This document shows, piece by piece, positions 25,411-34,043 of a stretch of 64,000 nucleotides of DNA. Within the stretch, counting starts at the first letter, position 1, and the number at the start of each line of letters is the position of its first letter. A program made the position numbers and the translations under genes. Under the pieces are notes generated by a model, which saw nothing but the letters and a program-made list of their open reading frames with translations, had not been told where the DNA came from and made no database searches. Source of the DNA: Oscillospiraceae bacterium (GTDB lineage: Bacteria; Bacillota; Clostridia; Oscillospirales; Ruminococcaceae); the NCBI GenBank assembly GCA_017435565.1, contig JAFSEU010000024.1, positions 1-64,000 on the forward strand, written 5' to 3'.

Positions 25411-26083
25411 AGTTGTAAGGTACGATGTCTTCGGGTGTGATATCGATGGTGATGTTGTTGTATGAGCCTGCTTCAATGTCGGGCAGAAAACTTAATGTAA
25501 TCGTCTCAAAATCAATGATATCGCTTGTTATAGCAAGAGGAAGAACGCCGGTTACCGTTTCGCCGGGTTTGACAATGGGAGCTTCGCCCGTTCCGAAAAC
25601 ACTGCAATCGATTCCCTGTGCGATGAAATATCTTGTGACAATCGTCATAACCTGTGCGGTGATGAAGTCGGAAGTTTTGCCTTCTCCATCTACAAAGACA
25701 TCAAAATTGATATAGATACCTGCTGTCTGGTCATATTCGGAATTGTTTGTAAGGCTTACGTCAATCAGAAGAACCTTTCCGCCCGGATATTGCTCAACTT
25801 CAAGCTCGGAGACCTTGTTTACAGTATATTTAATGCCGTAATAATCATATTCTTCTCCAATCACGCCGAGTGTTTCTTCGTACTCGCGGTCTGCGGCATC
25901 GGGGGCAGAGTTGATTTCGGAGTTGCCTGAAGGCACACTGCTGTTTTCCGAAGGTGTAACCTCGCTGATAGTAAATCCGTCAGAATTATCCTTATCCTTG
26001 TCCTTATCGCCGCAAGCCGACATAGCTGAGCAGAGAACAAGTGCGCAGGTCATTATAGCTAATAATCTTTTTATATTAAACAT
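25409..26083 (-). CDS. Lipoprotein with DUF4352/DUF5067-like domain
   Basis: The 224-aa protein starts with a lipoprotein signal peptide ending MSAC (Cys near residue 21). A charged, Ser/Pro-rich linker follows (DKDKDKD), then from ~75 a beta-sandwich domain: YYGIKYTVNKV, GGKVLLIDVSLTNNSEYDQTAG and a late KPGETVTGVLPLAI. The pattern 'hhhxVxhxNxS...' fits the Ig-like DUF4352/DUF5067 group of Firmicutes surface lipoproteins, whose role is unknown. AAGGAG precedes ATG 26083, and a promoter lies at 26124-26152. Confidence 0.75.
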   Translation of the reverse strand: MFNIKRLLAIMTCALVLCSAMSACGDKDKDKDNSDGFTISEVTPSENSSVPSGNSEINSAPDAADREYEETLGVIGEEYDYYGIKYTVNKVSELEVEQYPGGKVLLIDVSLTNNSEYDQTAGIYINFDVFVDGEGKTSDFITAQVMTIVTRYFIAQGIDCSVFGTGEAPIVKPGETVTGVLPLAITSDIIDFETITLSFLPDIEAGSYNNITIDITPEDIVPYN

Positions 26084-26123
26084 AATTTTCTTCTCCTTAT
26101 TTTTAATTAAAACATTACATATC

Positions 26124-26152
26124 ATTTTATCACTTTTGTGGTCGAAATGCAA
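26124..26152 (-). promoter_or_regulatory. Sigma-A promoter of the 25409 lipoprotein gene
   Basis: Minus strand TTGCAT (26147-26152), 17 bp, TAAAAT (26124-26129). Confidence 0.7.
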
Positions 26153-26188
26153 TAGCTTTTTTGCAGTTTTTAGGTTTTTACCAAAATT

Positions 26189-26216
26189 AAAGCAGAGTCT
26201 TTGTTGACTCTGCTTT
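26189..26216 (-). terminator. Intrinsic terminator of the M23 peptidase gene
   Basis: A perfect 11-bp stem AAAGCAGAGTC / GACTCTGCTTT with a 6-nt loop, T-rich on the minus-strand side. Confidence 0.8.
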
Positions 26217-26222
26217 ATAAAT

Positions 26223-28013
26223 TTATTCTGCAATGTAGTTAAGCGGGTTTGTGTAAGCGCCGTTCTGCCTTACTTCAAAGTGAACGTGGTTGCCGTTTGA
26301 GTTACCTGTGCTGCCGATTTCGGCAATTTTTGTTCCCTGGGTAACCTGAGCACCCGCCTCAACATTTAATGCGCTTGCGTGAGCGTAAAGTGTAACGTAG
26401 CCGTTTCCGTGGTCAATCATAACATAGTTTCCGTAGCTGTAATGCCATCCCGAAACAATTACTGTTCCGTCATCGGCGGCATAAATCGGTGTGCCGTAAT
26501 CGGTAGCGATATCAACGCCGTGATGCCATGATGAGAAATAACAGCTTACATAGCCTGTTGTACACGGTCTGATAAAGGTTCCCGTGCCGAGATTTTCAAT
26601 AGCTCCTGTATATTCGCTGGTGGGGTAGTAAGCATACTGAACAGGCTCTTTTGTACCAATGCGAACCTCTTCTGTGACAGGTTCTTTGATGACGCTTGTG
26701 GAAACAGTTTTTCTGGTTGAAATTTCACCGTCGATATAAACAACCTCTTCTGTAGTTTCCAGAATTCCGTCTTCACCGACAACGGCAATTTCCTCAGTGC
26801 CCTTTGTCAGTGAGGCGTCGTCAACAGAAATCGATGTATGAGCGATGTTGCTTGTGCTTTTCTTTTCAATGCAGTATGTTACAGGAAGGAAGCTCTGCTC
26901 CTTTGTTACTGTAACCTTGGCACCTGCGTAACAAATGTTTTCAACATCGGGGTTGAGGAAGCTGAGTTCTTCAACTGTCATATTATTTTTCACAGCAATG
27001 CTTTCGGGTGTGTCGCCGTTCTGAATTGTGTATGAGGTCTGAACGGTAACCTTGCTGTCAAAAAGCTCCTGCGAATCCTGTGTGGAGATAATGCTTTCTG
27101 TAAGGTAAAGACCCGATGTAAGTACAGGCTCATTGACGAACTGCACATTGTAAGCGCCGCTGACAGAGCTGTAAGAATCAAGAATAGTATTGAGCTGAGA
27201 AAGCACGGTTTCATAATCTTCAACAGAAACAGCGCCGTAAAAATCCTCGCCGATATACAGACCGTATGCCTGTGCAAGCTCCTCAGAGGAATTCACAATC
27301 ATTTTATCGGCAAGCTCATTCGTGCCCATATAATGGCTTTGGGCATCAATAATCTTGAGTGAGAACTTAGGGGTGAAGCTGACTGTTTCGTTGCCGTCAA
27401 CATAGGAAATACGCTTCAAAACCTCGACCTGGGCCTGCTCGATATCACCCTCGGTTTCGATAAATCCGAGCTCCTGGCCGTTATACTCGACACTAACGGC
27501 GTATTCAAGACCGGAAATGTAATTGAAAAGACCGAAAAAGAACACGATTGAAGCAATCGGTGCGGCTATATTGAAGAATGATGCAAGATGCTTCTTTGAA
27601 CCCCAGAGCATACCCACAGAGGTGAGTGCGCAGTCACGAAGTGCGAATTTGTTTCCGCAACTTTCTTTTACGATTCGGTATCTCTGCGAAAGGGTTCTGC
27701 AGCCGGAGTATATGTTTACAAAAGGCATCATAGCCTTAAGCAAAAGCAACTTGAACAAAACGCCTGCTTTTCTGAGATTGGGCTTTAAGAATGCGCCAAG
27801 CTTTTTTAGCGCGTTAAGGCTCATTTTTGCAAGCGATTTGGCTGCAAGGACGGTTATCATTGAAATGCTTTCGCCGAGCGATGACATTCCTTTAAAAAGA
27901 CCGATAACCGCGTTTTTTACATTACTGATGCCGTCAAGAAGTCGATTGCCGCTTTTTTTAGGGGCAAGCTCCTGAGCTTCAAGAAAAAACTCAGAATCTT
28001 TAATGTCGTGCAT
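26223..28013 (-). CDS. Membrane-anchored LysM-G5-M23 peptidoglycan hydrolase
   Basis: The 596-aa protein has an unusual ~135-aa basic, helix-rich region inside the cell, one membrane helix at ~140-165 (IASIVFFFGLFNYISG), an outer stalk domain, a LysM repeat at ~330-375 (TSYTIQNGDTPESIAV; NMTVEELSFLNP), a G5 domain at ~400-460 and a C-terminal M23 domain. Catalytic zinc ligands are visible in HHGVDIATDYGTP and HVHFEVR, with LYAHAS between. It should cut peptide cross-links of cell-wall peptidoglycan. AGGGAGG precedes the ATG and a promoter lies at 28062-28089. Confidence 0.93.
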   Translation of the reverse strand: MHDIKDSEFFLEAQELAPKKSGNRLLDGISNVKNAVIGLFKGMSSLGESISMITVLAAKSLAKMSLNALKKLGAFLKPNLRKAGVLFKLLLLKAMMPFVNIYSGCRTLSQRYRIVKESCGNKFALRDCALTSVGMLWGSKKHLASFFNIAAPIASIVFFFGLFNYISGLEYAVSVEYNGQELGFIETEGDIEQAQVEVLKRISYVDGNETVSFTPKFSLKIIDAQSHYMGTNELADKMIVNSSEELAQAYGLYIGEDFYGAVSVEDYETVLSQLNTILDSYSSVSGAYNVQFVNEPVLTSGLYLTESIISTQDSQELFDSKVTVQTSYTIQNGDTPESIAVKNNMTVEELSFLNPDVENICYAGAKVTVTKEQSFLPVTYCIEKKSTSNIAHTSISVDDASLTKGTEEIAVVGEDGILETTEEVVYIDGEISTRKTVSTSVIKEPVTEEVRIGTKEPVQYAYYPTSEYTGAIENLGTGTFIRPCTTGYVSCYFSSWHHGVDIATDYGTPIYAADDGTVIVSGWHYSYGNYVMIDHGNGYVTLYAHASALNVEAGAQVTQGTKIAEIGSTGNSNGNHVHFEVRQNGAYTNPLNYIAE

Positions 28014-28061
28014 AATGATAACCTCCCTTCAAATTGATTACAAATTAGTTACATTACTATA

Positions 28062-28089
28062 ATTATATCGTTTCAGCGTCCAAAAACAA
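28062..28089 (-). promoter_or_regulatory. Promoter of the M23 peptidase gene
   Basis: Minus strand TTGTTT (28084-28089), 16 bp, TATAAT (28062-28067). Confidence 0.6.
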
Positions 28090-28327
28090 TGAACAAAGTG
28101 TTAAGTTACGAAAAAAGCGCCGTTTTTTGTGAGAATGTACAAAATAGCAAGGTGCGGTTTGTAGAAAACGACGAGTCATTTAATATAATATAGAGATTTT
28201 AGAAATACATTATACATAACGGAGTTTTGTGCTCAAATGCGAAATTTGTAATAATTTGCAGTAATTCTGCATAATTTATGTAACCGAATTTTACAGATCT
28301 GCGCAGCAACCGGAATTGGTTTGTGAT
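28090..28327. other. Non-coding interval with small inverted repeats
   Basis: No gene is seen in these ~240 bases. They are AT-rich and hold several short palindromes: TGCAG-TAATT-CTGCA near 28258, and AACC(G)AATT pairing with AATTGGTT near 28281-28323. Nothing matches a known RNA family. Confidence 0.3.
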
Positions 28328-28329
28328 AA

Positions 28330-28366
28330 AAAATCCCCCGAAAACTGAGCGTTTTAAGGGGATTTT
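28330..28366 (-). terminator. Terminator of the GH36-GH74 operon
   Basis: AAAATCCCC / GGGGATTTT, with AAAAC / GTTTT inside, is followed by TTTT on the minus strand. Confidence 0.8.
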
Positions 28367-28412
28367 GATTTTATGACAATTGTTACATATTGGTTACAAA
28401 GGCAAAGGCTGC

Positions 28413-30674
28413 TTATTCAGCCTGCTCTGTAAAATACGAAGGGTCGTCACCTCTGATAATACCTCTGCCGTTAGAAACAAAGTATACTCTGCCGAAGATA
28501 TCAGGGTCACCTGTGATGCAGTTCGCCGAGGTGTTTCCGAAAAGGTGCCAGTCATCGTTAATGCGTTCCCAGGTCTGGCACATATCGGTTGAACGGTAGA
28601 AGCCATAGCCGTGTTCTTCGGTGGTGCCGATGCAGTAGATTGCATATGTACTGTCGTCGATACCTTTGCCGAAGCCCATGCAGTTTGCGTCGATATTCTT
28701 GTGAATTTCAAAGGTTGCACCGCCGTCTGTGGAGTGGAACATATATCCGCCGCCGCAGAGCCAGAGTTCATCTTCATGACCTGTTACCGAATAAAGCTGT
28801 GCGCCTTCAAGGACGTTTCCGTTGACCATTGTGAAAGTTTTGCCGCCGTCGGTGCTTGAATAAAGCATTCCGTTTGCAGTTGCGTAATACTTCATCGGGT
28901 TTACTCTGTCGGCAACCACTGTACACTTGTAGGGAAGACCTTCGCAGTTTGTCCATGTTTCGCCGAAGTCGGTTGTTACAAATGCTGTTGAAGAAACACC
29001 ACTGGGAGCCCAGATGAACGAGCTTCCGTCAGTTGCCACGGCAACGCTTCCGCCTGTTGCTGCCTCGCAGCCTTCGGGAAGGTTTGCCGAATGGAATGTA
29101 TATCCTCCGTCGTTTGAATATACAAGAGGGTCGGCGGTTTCACCCTTGCCGCAGCGCACAACAACATCTGTGTTGAGCCAGCCGCAGTCGATATCGTTTG
29201 ATACCTGCGAGGTCATAAAGATTGCGTCGGCACTGGGCGCTGCGTCAACACTTTCGTGGACAAATCCGCCAAGGTCGCCCATAATCGAATAAAGGTCGGG
29301 GTCGCCGGGAGGGCATATAACCTCAAATACGGCGGTTTCTTCAATGCCTTTTGAGAAGATGTCGATGTAGGTTCCGCCTGTTTCCATTGACTGGATTCCG
29401 CTTGCACGCATTACTGCGTAGCCTGTTGTATAGAAAGCCTCGTTTGAATTGAAGGGGTTGATTTCAACTGTTGTAATCCACCAGCCGACGGTGTTGTTCC
29501 CTGCAAGGGTATTTACCCAGCCCTGCTGTGAGTGGTCAATGGTTTTGCCGTTTGTGCTTGTGTCAAACCAGGTCTGACCGCCGTCTGTTGAGTAGTAAAG
29601 AATACCCTTTACAGGCCAGTAAAGACCAAGAGCCGAGGTGATGATTCTGTTCGGGTCGTTCGGGTCAACCGAAATACCGCCGAAGCCGTGCGTTGAAACG
29701 CCGTTTGGAATTGTGGGTGTGATATCCTTAAGCTCGAGTGTTGCCGAGTCGAGAGAATACACATATCCCGAAGAGGGCTCGACGTTGGGTCCTGCTGTGT
29801 TGCTGTACGCAATATAGACCATTCCTGTTGAGGAAATATCTGACGAAATGGGATAATAACCTGCGGGTGCACCGCCAACGCATTCCCATGTCGAACCTGC
29901 ATCGTTTGATACATATACAGTATTGCCTGCTGTATCGGCGACGCCGACAAAAATCTGGTTTGTGGCACTGCCCGATTCGCTTGATGCCTTGTTGAAGAGA
30001 ACCCATGTAAGGCCTACGGAGTTGCTTTCCTGCGAATAGTTGCCCTTTGTGGGGAAGGATTCAACGGGGGCAAAGCTCTTGCCGTAGTCTGTGGACTTCA
30101 TCAGACCGTGATTTCTTGTTGCGAAATAGATAATGCTGTTGTCATTGGGGTCAACAACAAGCCTTTCGCCGCAGCCTCTGCCCGATTGGTTTCCGCCGCA
30201 GGTGGCTTCGATATATGTTCTTGTCCAGGTTGCGCCGTAGTCTTCCGAACAGATGATAAGTGCATCATCTCCATAGGTTCCGCAAGCGGCATAAACTCTG
30301 TTGGGCTCAACAGGGTCGGTTGCAATACTTTCGATACCCGTATATACCCATTCACTTTCGTTGCCGAAAAAGTCGGTAATGCATATCCACTTGCCTGCGC
30401 CTACATCATATCGATAAGCACCGCCGATATCTGTTCGGCAATAAACAAGTCCCTGCTGGGTGGGGTTGAATACAATACCTGTAATGTAGCCGCCGCCGCC
30501 GATATCGACGCCGTCCCATACATATTCAATAGTAGCTCCCATAAGCGTGTCGGCGTCCGTGCCGCTTGATGCCGAAGAGCCGGTTTCGCCGCCTTTGTCA
30601 CAGCCGCCGAAAATACCAACGCTCATTGCAGCGGCCAGAATAAGTGCACCGAACCTTTTTGCAAAAGTTTTCAT
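28413..30674 (-). CDS. GH74-like xyloglucanase, lipoprotein
   Basis: The 753-aa protein has a lipoprotein signal peptide ending IFGGC, a short Ser/Gly linker, then a tandem seven-bladed beta-propeller of BNR-type repeats (YSTDGGQTWF, YVSNDAGSTW, SSTDGGKTF). The GH74 catalytic aspartates are visible as Asp82 in CRTDIGGAYRYD and Asp467 in GDLGGFVH, and the end DPDIFGRVYFVSNGRGIIRGD is typical of GH74. The family cuts the beta-1,4-glucan backbone of xyloglucan. It lies 29 bp after GH36 in one operon. Lipid anchoring puts it on the cell surface. Substrate is inferred from family only. Start at 30674 follows AAAGGAAAG. Confidence 0.9.
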   Translation of the reverse strand: MKTFAKRFGALILAAAMSVGIFGGCDKGGETGSSASSGTDADTLMGATIEYVWDGVDIGGGGYITGIVFNPTQQGLVYCRTDIGGAYRYDVGAGKWICITDFFGNESEWVYTGIESIATDPVEPNRVYAACGTYGDDALIICSEDYGATWTRTYIEATCGGNQSGRGCGERLVVDPNDNSIIYFATRNHGLMKSTDYGKSFAPVESFPTKGNYSQESNSVGLTWVLFNKASSESGSATNQIFVGVADTAGNTVYVSNDAGSTWECVGGAPAGYYPISSDISSTGMVYIAYSNTAGPNVEPSSGYVYSLDSATLELKDITPTIPNGVSTHGFGGISVDPNDPNRIITSALGLYWPVKGILYYSTDGGQTWFDTSTNGKTIDHSQQGWVNTLAGNNTVGWWITTVEINPFNSNEAFYTTGYAVMRASGIQSMETGGTYIDIFSKGIEETAVFEVICPPGDPDLYSIMGDLGGFVHESVDAAPSADAIFMTSQVSNDIDCGWLNTDVVVRCGKGETADPLVYSNDGGYTFHSANLPEGCEAATGGSVAVATDGSSFIWAPSGVSSTAFVTTDFGETWTNCEGLPYKCTVVADRVNPMKYYATANGMLYSSTDGGKTFTMVNGNVLEGAQLYSVTGHEDELWLCGGGYMFHSTDGGATFEIHKNIDANCMGFGKGIDDSTYAIYCIGTTEEHGYGFYRSTDMCQTWERINDDWHLFGNTSANCITGDPDIFGRVYFVSNGRGIIRGDDPSYFTEQAE

Positions 30675-30703
30675 TAGATTCTTTCCTTTCGTAAATTTAC
30701 GTT

Positions 30704-32896
30704 TTAGTTGTCGCATTTTGTAAAATATATTGTTTTTGCGGCAAAATCGCCGTAAAGACCCTTGATGTTGATTCCGCAGTATTTCAACGCCTTTCCGCTT
30801 AAAACGCTGCCGTCTTCATTGTTTTTGTAAAAAGCGTTTTCGTCAAGACCTGATATTTTGATTCTTCTTGAATGTGTGCTGATTCTCGAATCAATCTGAA
30901 CAACGCTTAAAATTGCCTGTGATTTATCCTTTGAAACAAATATCCACGCATCAAAACTGCGGTCAGAATTTACATTTCCAAGTCTGTACTGGTCACCGCA
31001 AATCATCAGTTTGTTATATTTTTTGTAATCGGCAATCTGTTCTTTAACGCATTGCTTGTCTTCGTCGGATAGCTTGGTTATATCAAGCTCATAACCAAAG
31101 GTGCCTGCCATTGCAACAATGCCACGGGTTTTAAAGGGTGCCCATCTTCCCGACGTGTGGTTGGGGCAAACGCTGACGTGTGCGCCCATTGCCGAAGGCG
31201 GATAGCACAGCGATGTGCCGTATTGTATGCGCAGACGTTCGATTGCATCGGTATCATCCGAGCACCAGATCTGAGGGCTGTAATAAAGCATTCCGGGGTC
31301 GAATCTTGCGCCGCCGCCCGAACAGTTTTCAAGCAGCAGATCGGGGAAATCCGTCACAAGTCGTTCCATCATATCATAAACGCCAAGAACGTATCTGTGC
31401 CACAGCTCGCGCTGGCAATTTGCCTTTAGCATTGCAGAACCCACCTCTGTAAGCTGGCGGTTCATATCCCATTTTACATATTCAATATTTGCGCTTTTCA
31501 AAATATCTTTAAGCCTGCCGTAAATGCAGTCACGCACGTCTTTTCTCGAAAAGTCAAGAACATACTGCTCACGGCAAAGGGTCATATCCATATCGGGCAC
31601 CTGAATAGCCCAGTCGGGGTGCTCTCTGAAAAGCTCGCTGTCGGGCGAAACCATTTCGGGCTCAAACCATATGCCGAATTTCATTCCCAGAGCATTAACT
31701 TCATCAACAAGATTTTTCAGGCCGCATTTGATTTTGCTTTCATAAACAAACCAATCACCGAGGGATGAATTGTCAGAATCCCTGTGACCGAACCAGCCGT
31801 CATCCATAACCAGCATTTCAATGCCGAGCTCTGCCGATTGCTTCGCAATATCAAGCAGTTTTTTGTCATCAAAATTAAAATATGTAGCTTCCCAGTTATT
31901 TATAAGAATCGGACGGGGAGAGTATTTATATTTACTGCGGATTAAATGCTCTCTGTATAAATCGTGATATGTGCGTGACATTTTGCCAAGACCGCAATCG
32001 GAATATACAAGAATTGCCTCGGGCGCGTCAAAGCGTGCATTCGGCTCTAAAAGCCATTCAAAATCCAGAGGATTTATGCCGAGCATTGCCCTTGTGGAAT
32101 TATGCTGCGAAACCTCGCACAGCGCCTTGAAATTTCCTGAATATACAAGCGAAAAGCCATAAGCATCGCCTGTTTCTTCATCGGCATTTTTTGAGCAAAG
32201 TACGAAGAACGGGTTATACTGGTGCGAGCTTTCACCTCTTGCACTGTCAACAAGTTGCTTTCCGTGGTGAAGCGGCACACGGCTTGCTGTGCGCTCTCTT
32301 GCCCACGAGCCATAGAGCGTTATCATATCATAATCGTCTTCATCAAAATCAACACACGCCGACATTATACTATTTAAATGGATATTCACACAGCCCTTGT
32401 TTTCGACAGAAACGCTTCTCGCAATTACGGGCAGATTTTCAAAAGTGCTGTATCGCAAGGTTACATAAAGTGATGTGCGCTTGTCCTTTAAAGTGATTTC
32501 AAGAGTCTGCGCCTGATTTTCATCTGCAAAGGTTGCGGGCAGACCTTCGAGTTTCGGCTTGCCCGAAAAAATGCGGTGAGAATCATATCTTAAATCAGTT
32601 GCGGAGAATCCGTTTTCATCGATAATTCTGAAAGCGCATTCTCTGTAATCACCAATGCCAAAGCTCGGATATTCAAGATAGGTTGCATCAAGAAAACACG
32701 CCCTGTCACGGTTGTTTTTTGAAGGGACAAAGGGGTTTTCGTCCAGTCTTAAAAGATAGGTAAGGTCTTCATCCGCAACGTTTTTGCCATAATATGCGTG
32801 GCAGAGATAGCCTTCATCAACAATTGCAATCGCATAGAGAGAATCGGCTGCACGCAGCATAAAGGTGCGGTTTTGCTCGTTATATGTAATTCCCAT
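30704..32896 (-). CDS. GH36 alpha-galactosidase
   Basis: The 730-aa cytoplasmic enzyme (no signal peptide) has the GH36 three-domain layout. The catalytic nucleophile is Asp477 in YVKWDMNRQ and the acid/base lies in CSDDTD (Asp547/548), close to the numbering of Geobacillus AgaA. LVMDDGWFGHRD and WFEPEMVSPDSEL are also diagnostic. It removes terminal alpha-galactosyl groups from melibiose, raffinose or galactomannan fragments. GGAGGA precedes the ATG. A cre-like operator overlaps its promoter. Its partner GH74 lies downstream. Confidence 0.95.
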   Translation of the reverse strand: MGITYNEQNRTFMLRAADSLYAIAIVDEGYLCHAYYGKNVADEDLTYLLRLDENPFVPSKNNRDRACFLDATYLEYPSFGIGDYRECAFRIIDENGFSATDLRYDSHRIFSGKPKLEGLPATFADENQAQTLEITLKDKRTSLYVTLRYSTFENLPVIARSVSVENKGCVNIHLNSIMSACVDFDEDDYDMITLYGSWARERTASRVPLHHGKQLVDSARGESSHQYNPFFVLCSKNADEETGDAYGFSLVYSGNFKALCEVSQHNSTRAMLGINPLDFEWLLEPNARFDAPEAILVYSDCGLGKMSRTYHDLYREHLIRSKYKYSPRPILINNWEATYFNFDDKKLLDIAKQSAELGIEMLVMDDGWFGHRDSDNSSLGDWFVYESKIKCGLKNLVDEVNALGMKFGIWFEPEMVSPDSELFREHPDWAIQVPDMDMTLCREQYVLDFSRKDVRDCIYGRLKDILKSANIEYVKWDMNRQLTEVGSAMLKANCQRELWHRYVLGVYDMMERLVTDFPDLLLENCSGGGARFDPGMLYYSPQIWCSDDTDAIERLRIQYGTSLCYPPSAMGAHVSVCPNHTSGRWAPFKTRGIVAMAGTFGYELDITKLSDEDKQCVKEQIADYKKYNKLMICGDQYRLGNVNSDRSFDAWIFVSKDKSQAILSVVQIDSRISTHSRRIKISGLDENAFYKNNEDGSVLSGKALKYCGINIKGLYGDFAAKTIYFTKCDN

Positions 32897-32935
32897 ATTT
32901 TTTCCTCCATAAGAAATTTAAGTACATTCCTTATT

Positions 32936-32964
32936 ATTGTAAACGATAACGCAGGAATAGTCAA
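32936..32964 (-). promoter_or_regulatory. Promoter of GH36-GH74 with overlapping cre/LacI-type operator
   Basis: Minus strand TTGACT (32959-32964), 17 bp, TACAAT (32936-32941). On the plus strand TTGTAAACGATAACGC (32937-32952) matches the CcpA cre consensus except for the last two positions and overlaps the -10 box, which fits repression. Its reverse shares 11 of 13 core bases with the GH31 operator at 33958. Confidence 0.75.
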
Positions 32965-33082
32965 TATTTTTTCGCTTATTTTTTGTATTTGCTTTGTGAC
33001 ACGGTCGTGATTTTACAAAAATCTCTCATATTAGGTTGAATCCGAAAATGCTCTGTGTGTTTTTTATACCGCCGAAAAGCTT

Positions 33083-33335
33083 ATATGGTCGGGAAGCAAC
33101 AAAAATCAATTAAACAACAAAGAGACGAAAAGTCCTGCCGAGGTCACTCGGCGGCACCTACTTTCTGTCTTGAAACAGAAAGTAGGCAAAGAGTTCAATT
33201 TCTTTTTGAAGCATCAAAAAGAAAACAAAAAATGCTTCAGCGGCGCAAGAAGGCTTATGCCGGTTTCCGCCCAATACCCGCTTGCCCTCAGACAGTCCTC
33301 GATATTTTTAATCTGGCGATTAAAAATATCTGCGG
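33083..33335 (+). repeat. Structured repeat element, copy A
   Basis: In order: GACGAAAAGTCC; helix a GCCGAG/CTCGGC (33137-33152); helix b, 11 bp, CTACTTTCTGT/ACAGAAAGTAG (33158-33185); a 13-nt linker with CAAAGAGTTC; helix c, 10 bp, TTTCTTTTTG/CAAAAAGAAA (33199-33224), whose 6-nt loop AAGCAT pairs with ATGCTT (33232-33237) as a pseudoknot after an A-run; CAGTCCTC (33293-33300); helix d, 13 bp perfect, GATATTTTTAATC/GATTAAAAATATC (33301-33330); then TGC. The same order recurs in copy B. Not protein coding as far as I can tell. Confidence 0.85.
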
Positions 33336-33544
33336 AACTCGGTCTGCGCTGGCGTTAATACGTGCTTTTGGTTTGCTCGTCCCAACAAAGTCTTTCAATA
33401 CATTTTCGCAAATTGAAATCCCACAAAACTTACTGAGCCGCTATTTTTTGCGTATGGTTTAACTTGTATGTTTAAATTTCAGCAACAAAAACAGGGTGAA
33501 AGAACAATAAGATTTATTCAACCCAGCGTTAAGTGCGCCTTGAG

Positions 33545-33696
33545 CAGAAAACGCAGTTTTCGAGGACTGTTTGAGCACAAGCGGCACGGAGGAGAGTTGA
33601 ACTTGTCTTTTTTGTCCCTCTTTTTGGACAAGCAAAAAGAGGGCGAACTCTTTGGAGCTTTCTCTTTCGACAGAGAAAGCGGAGCGCCATCGGCGC
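33545..33696 (-). repeat. Structured repeat element, copy B, inverted relative to A
   Basis: Read on the minus strand: helix a GCGCC/GGCGC (33684-33696); helix b GCTTTCTCT/AGAGAAAGC (33657-33680, 6-nt loop); a 13-nt linker with CAAAGAGTTC; helix c CCCTCTTTTTG/CAAAAAGAGGG (33616-33643) whose 6-nt loop CTTGTC pairs with GACAAG after ACAAAAAA; CCGCTTG and CAGTCCTC; helix d GAAAAC/GTTTTC (33547-33561); TGC. All stems differ in sequence from copy A but keep pairing, loop sizes and linkers. Confidence 0.85.
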
Positions 33697-33757
33697 AACG
33701 CGGAAAAAGTCGAAAGTTTATATAAAGAAAAATACCAACAGAAAAACTAAAAAGCAA

Positions 33758-33853
33758 ATATGGTCGGGAAACGGCAAAAATCATTTTCAGTAACAAAAAG
33801 ACGAAAAGTCCAGTCGGGTCACCGACCGGTCACGCACAATTGTTACGATTGTG
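33758..33853 (+). repeat. Structured repeat element, truncated copy C
   Basis: It begins with the same ATATGGTCGGGAA as copy A (33083), then AACAAA, GACGAAAAGTCC, helix a GTCGG/CCGAC around GTCA, and helix b CACAAT/ATTGTG (33835-33853). The linker, helix c, pseudoknot and helix d are absent. The GH31 promoter begins about 30 bp later. Confidence 0.7.
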
Positions 33854-33881
33854 TAAAAAGTTTGGGTTTTCAAAAAAGCCC

Positions 33882-33910
33882 TTGCTTTTTTTTATTGCAT
33901 ATTGTATAAT
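33882..33910 (+). promoter_or_regulatory. Sigma-A promoter of the GH31 gene
   Basis: TTGCTT (33882-33887), 17 bp, TATAAT (33905-33910); start expected near 33917. Confidence 0.8.
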
Positions 33911-33957
33911 GACACCGTGAGTGTTTTTAGAAAAAGCCTCTTTGTTTTTTTGTCGTT

Positions 33958-33975
33958 TATGTAACCGTTTACATA
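33958..33975 (+). promoter_or_regulatory. cre/LacI-type operator in the GH31 leader
   Basis: TATGTAACCGTTTACATA is an 18-bp palindrome with 16 symmetric positions, one mismatch from the CcpA cre consensus. It lies about 40 bp downstream of the predicted start, where a bound protein would block elongation. Confidence 0.75.
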
Positions 33976-34043
33976 AATGCTTGTCAAGGGCTTTTACGAA
34001 AACCGAAAAACGAAAAAATCTCTGTATTGAGGAGGACAATTTT

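Noticed and set aside
33055..33725. Two plus-strand open frames (33055-33462 and 33468-33725) that would encode basic proteins
   Set aside because: They run through the palindromes of repeat copies A and B, have no ribosome site, and show composition dictated by stem arms.
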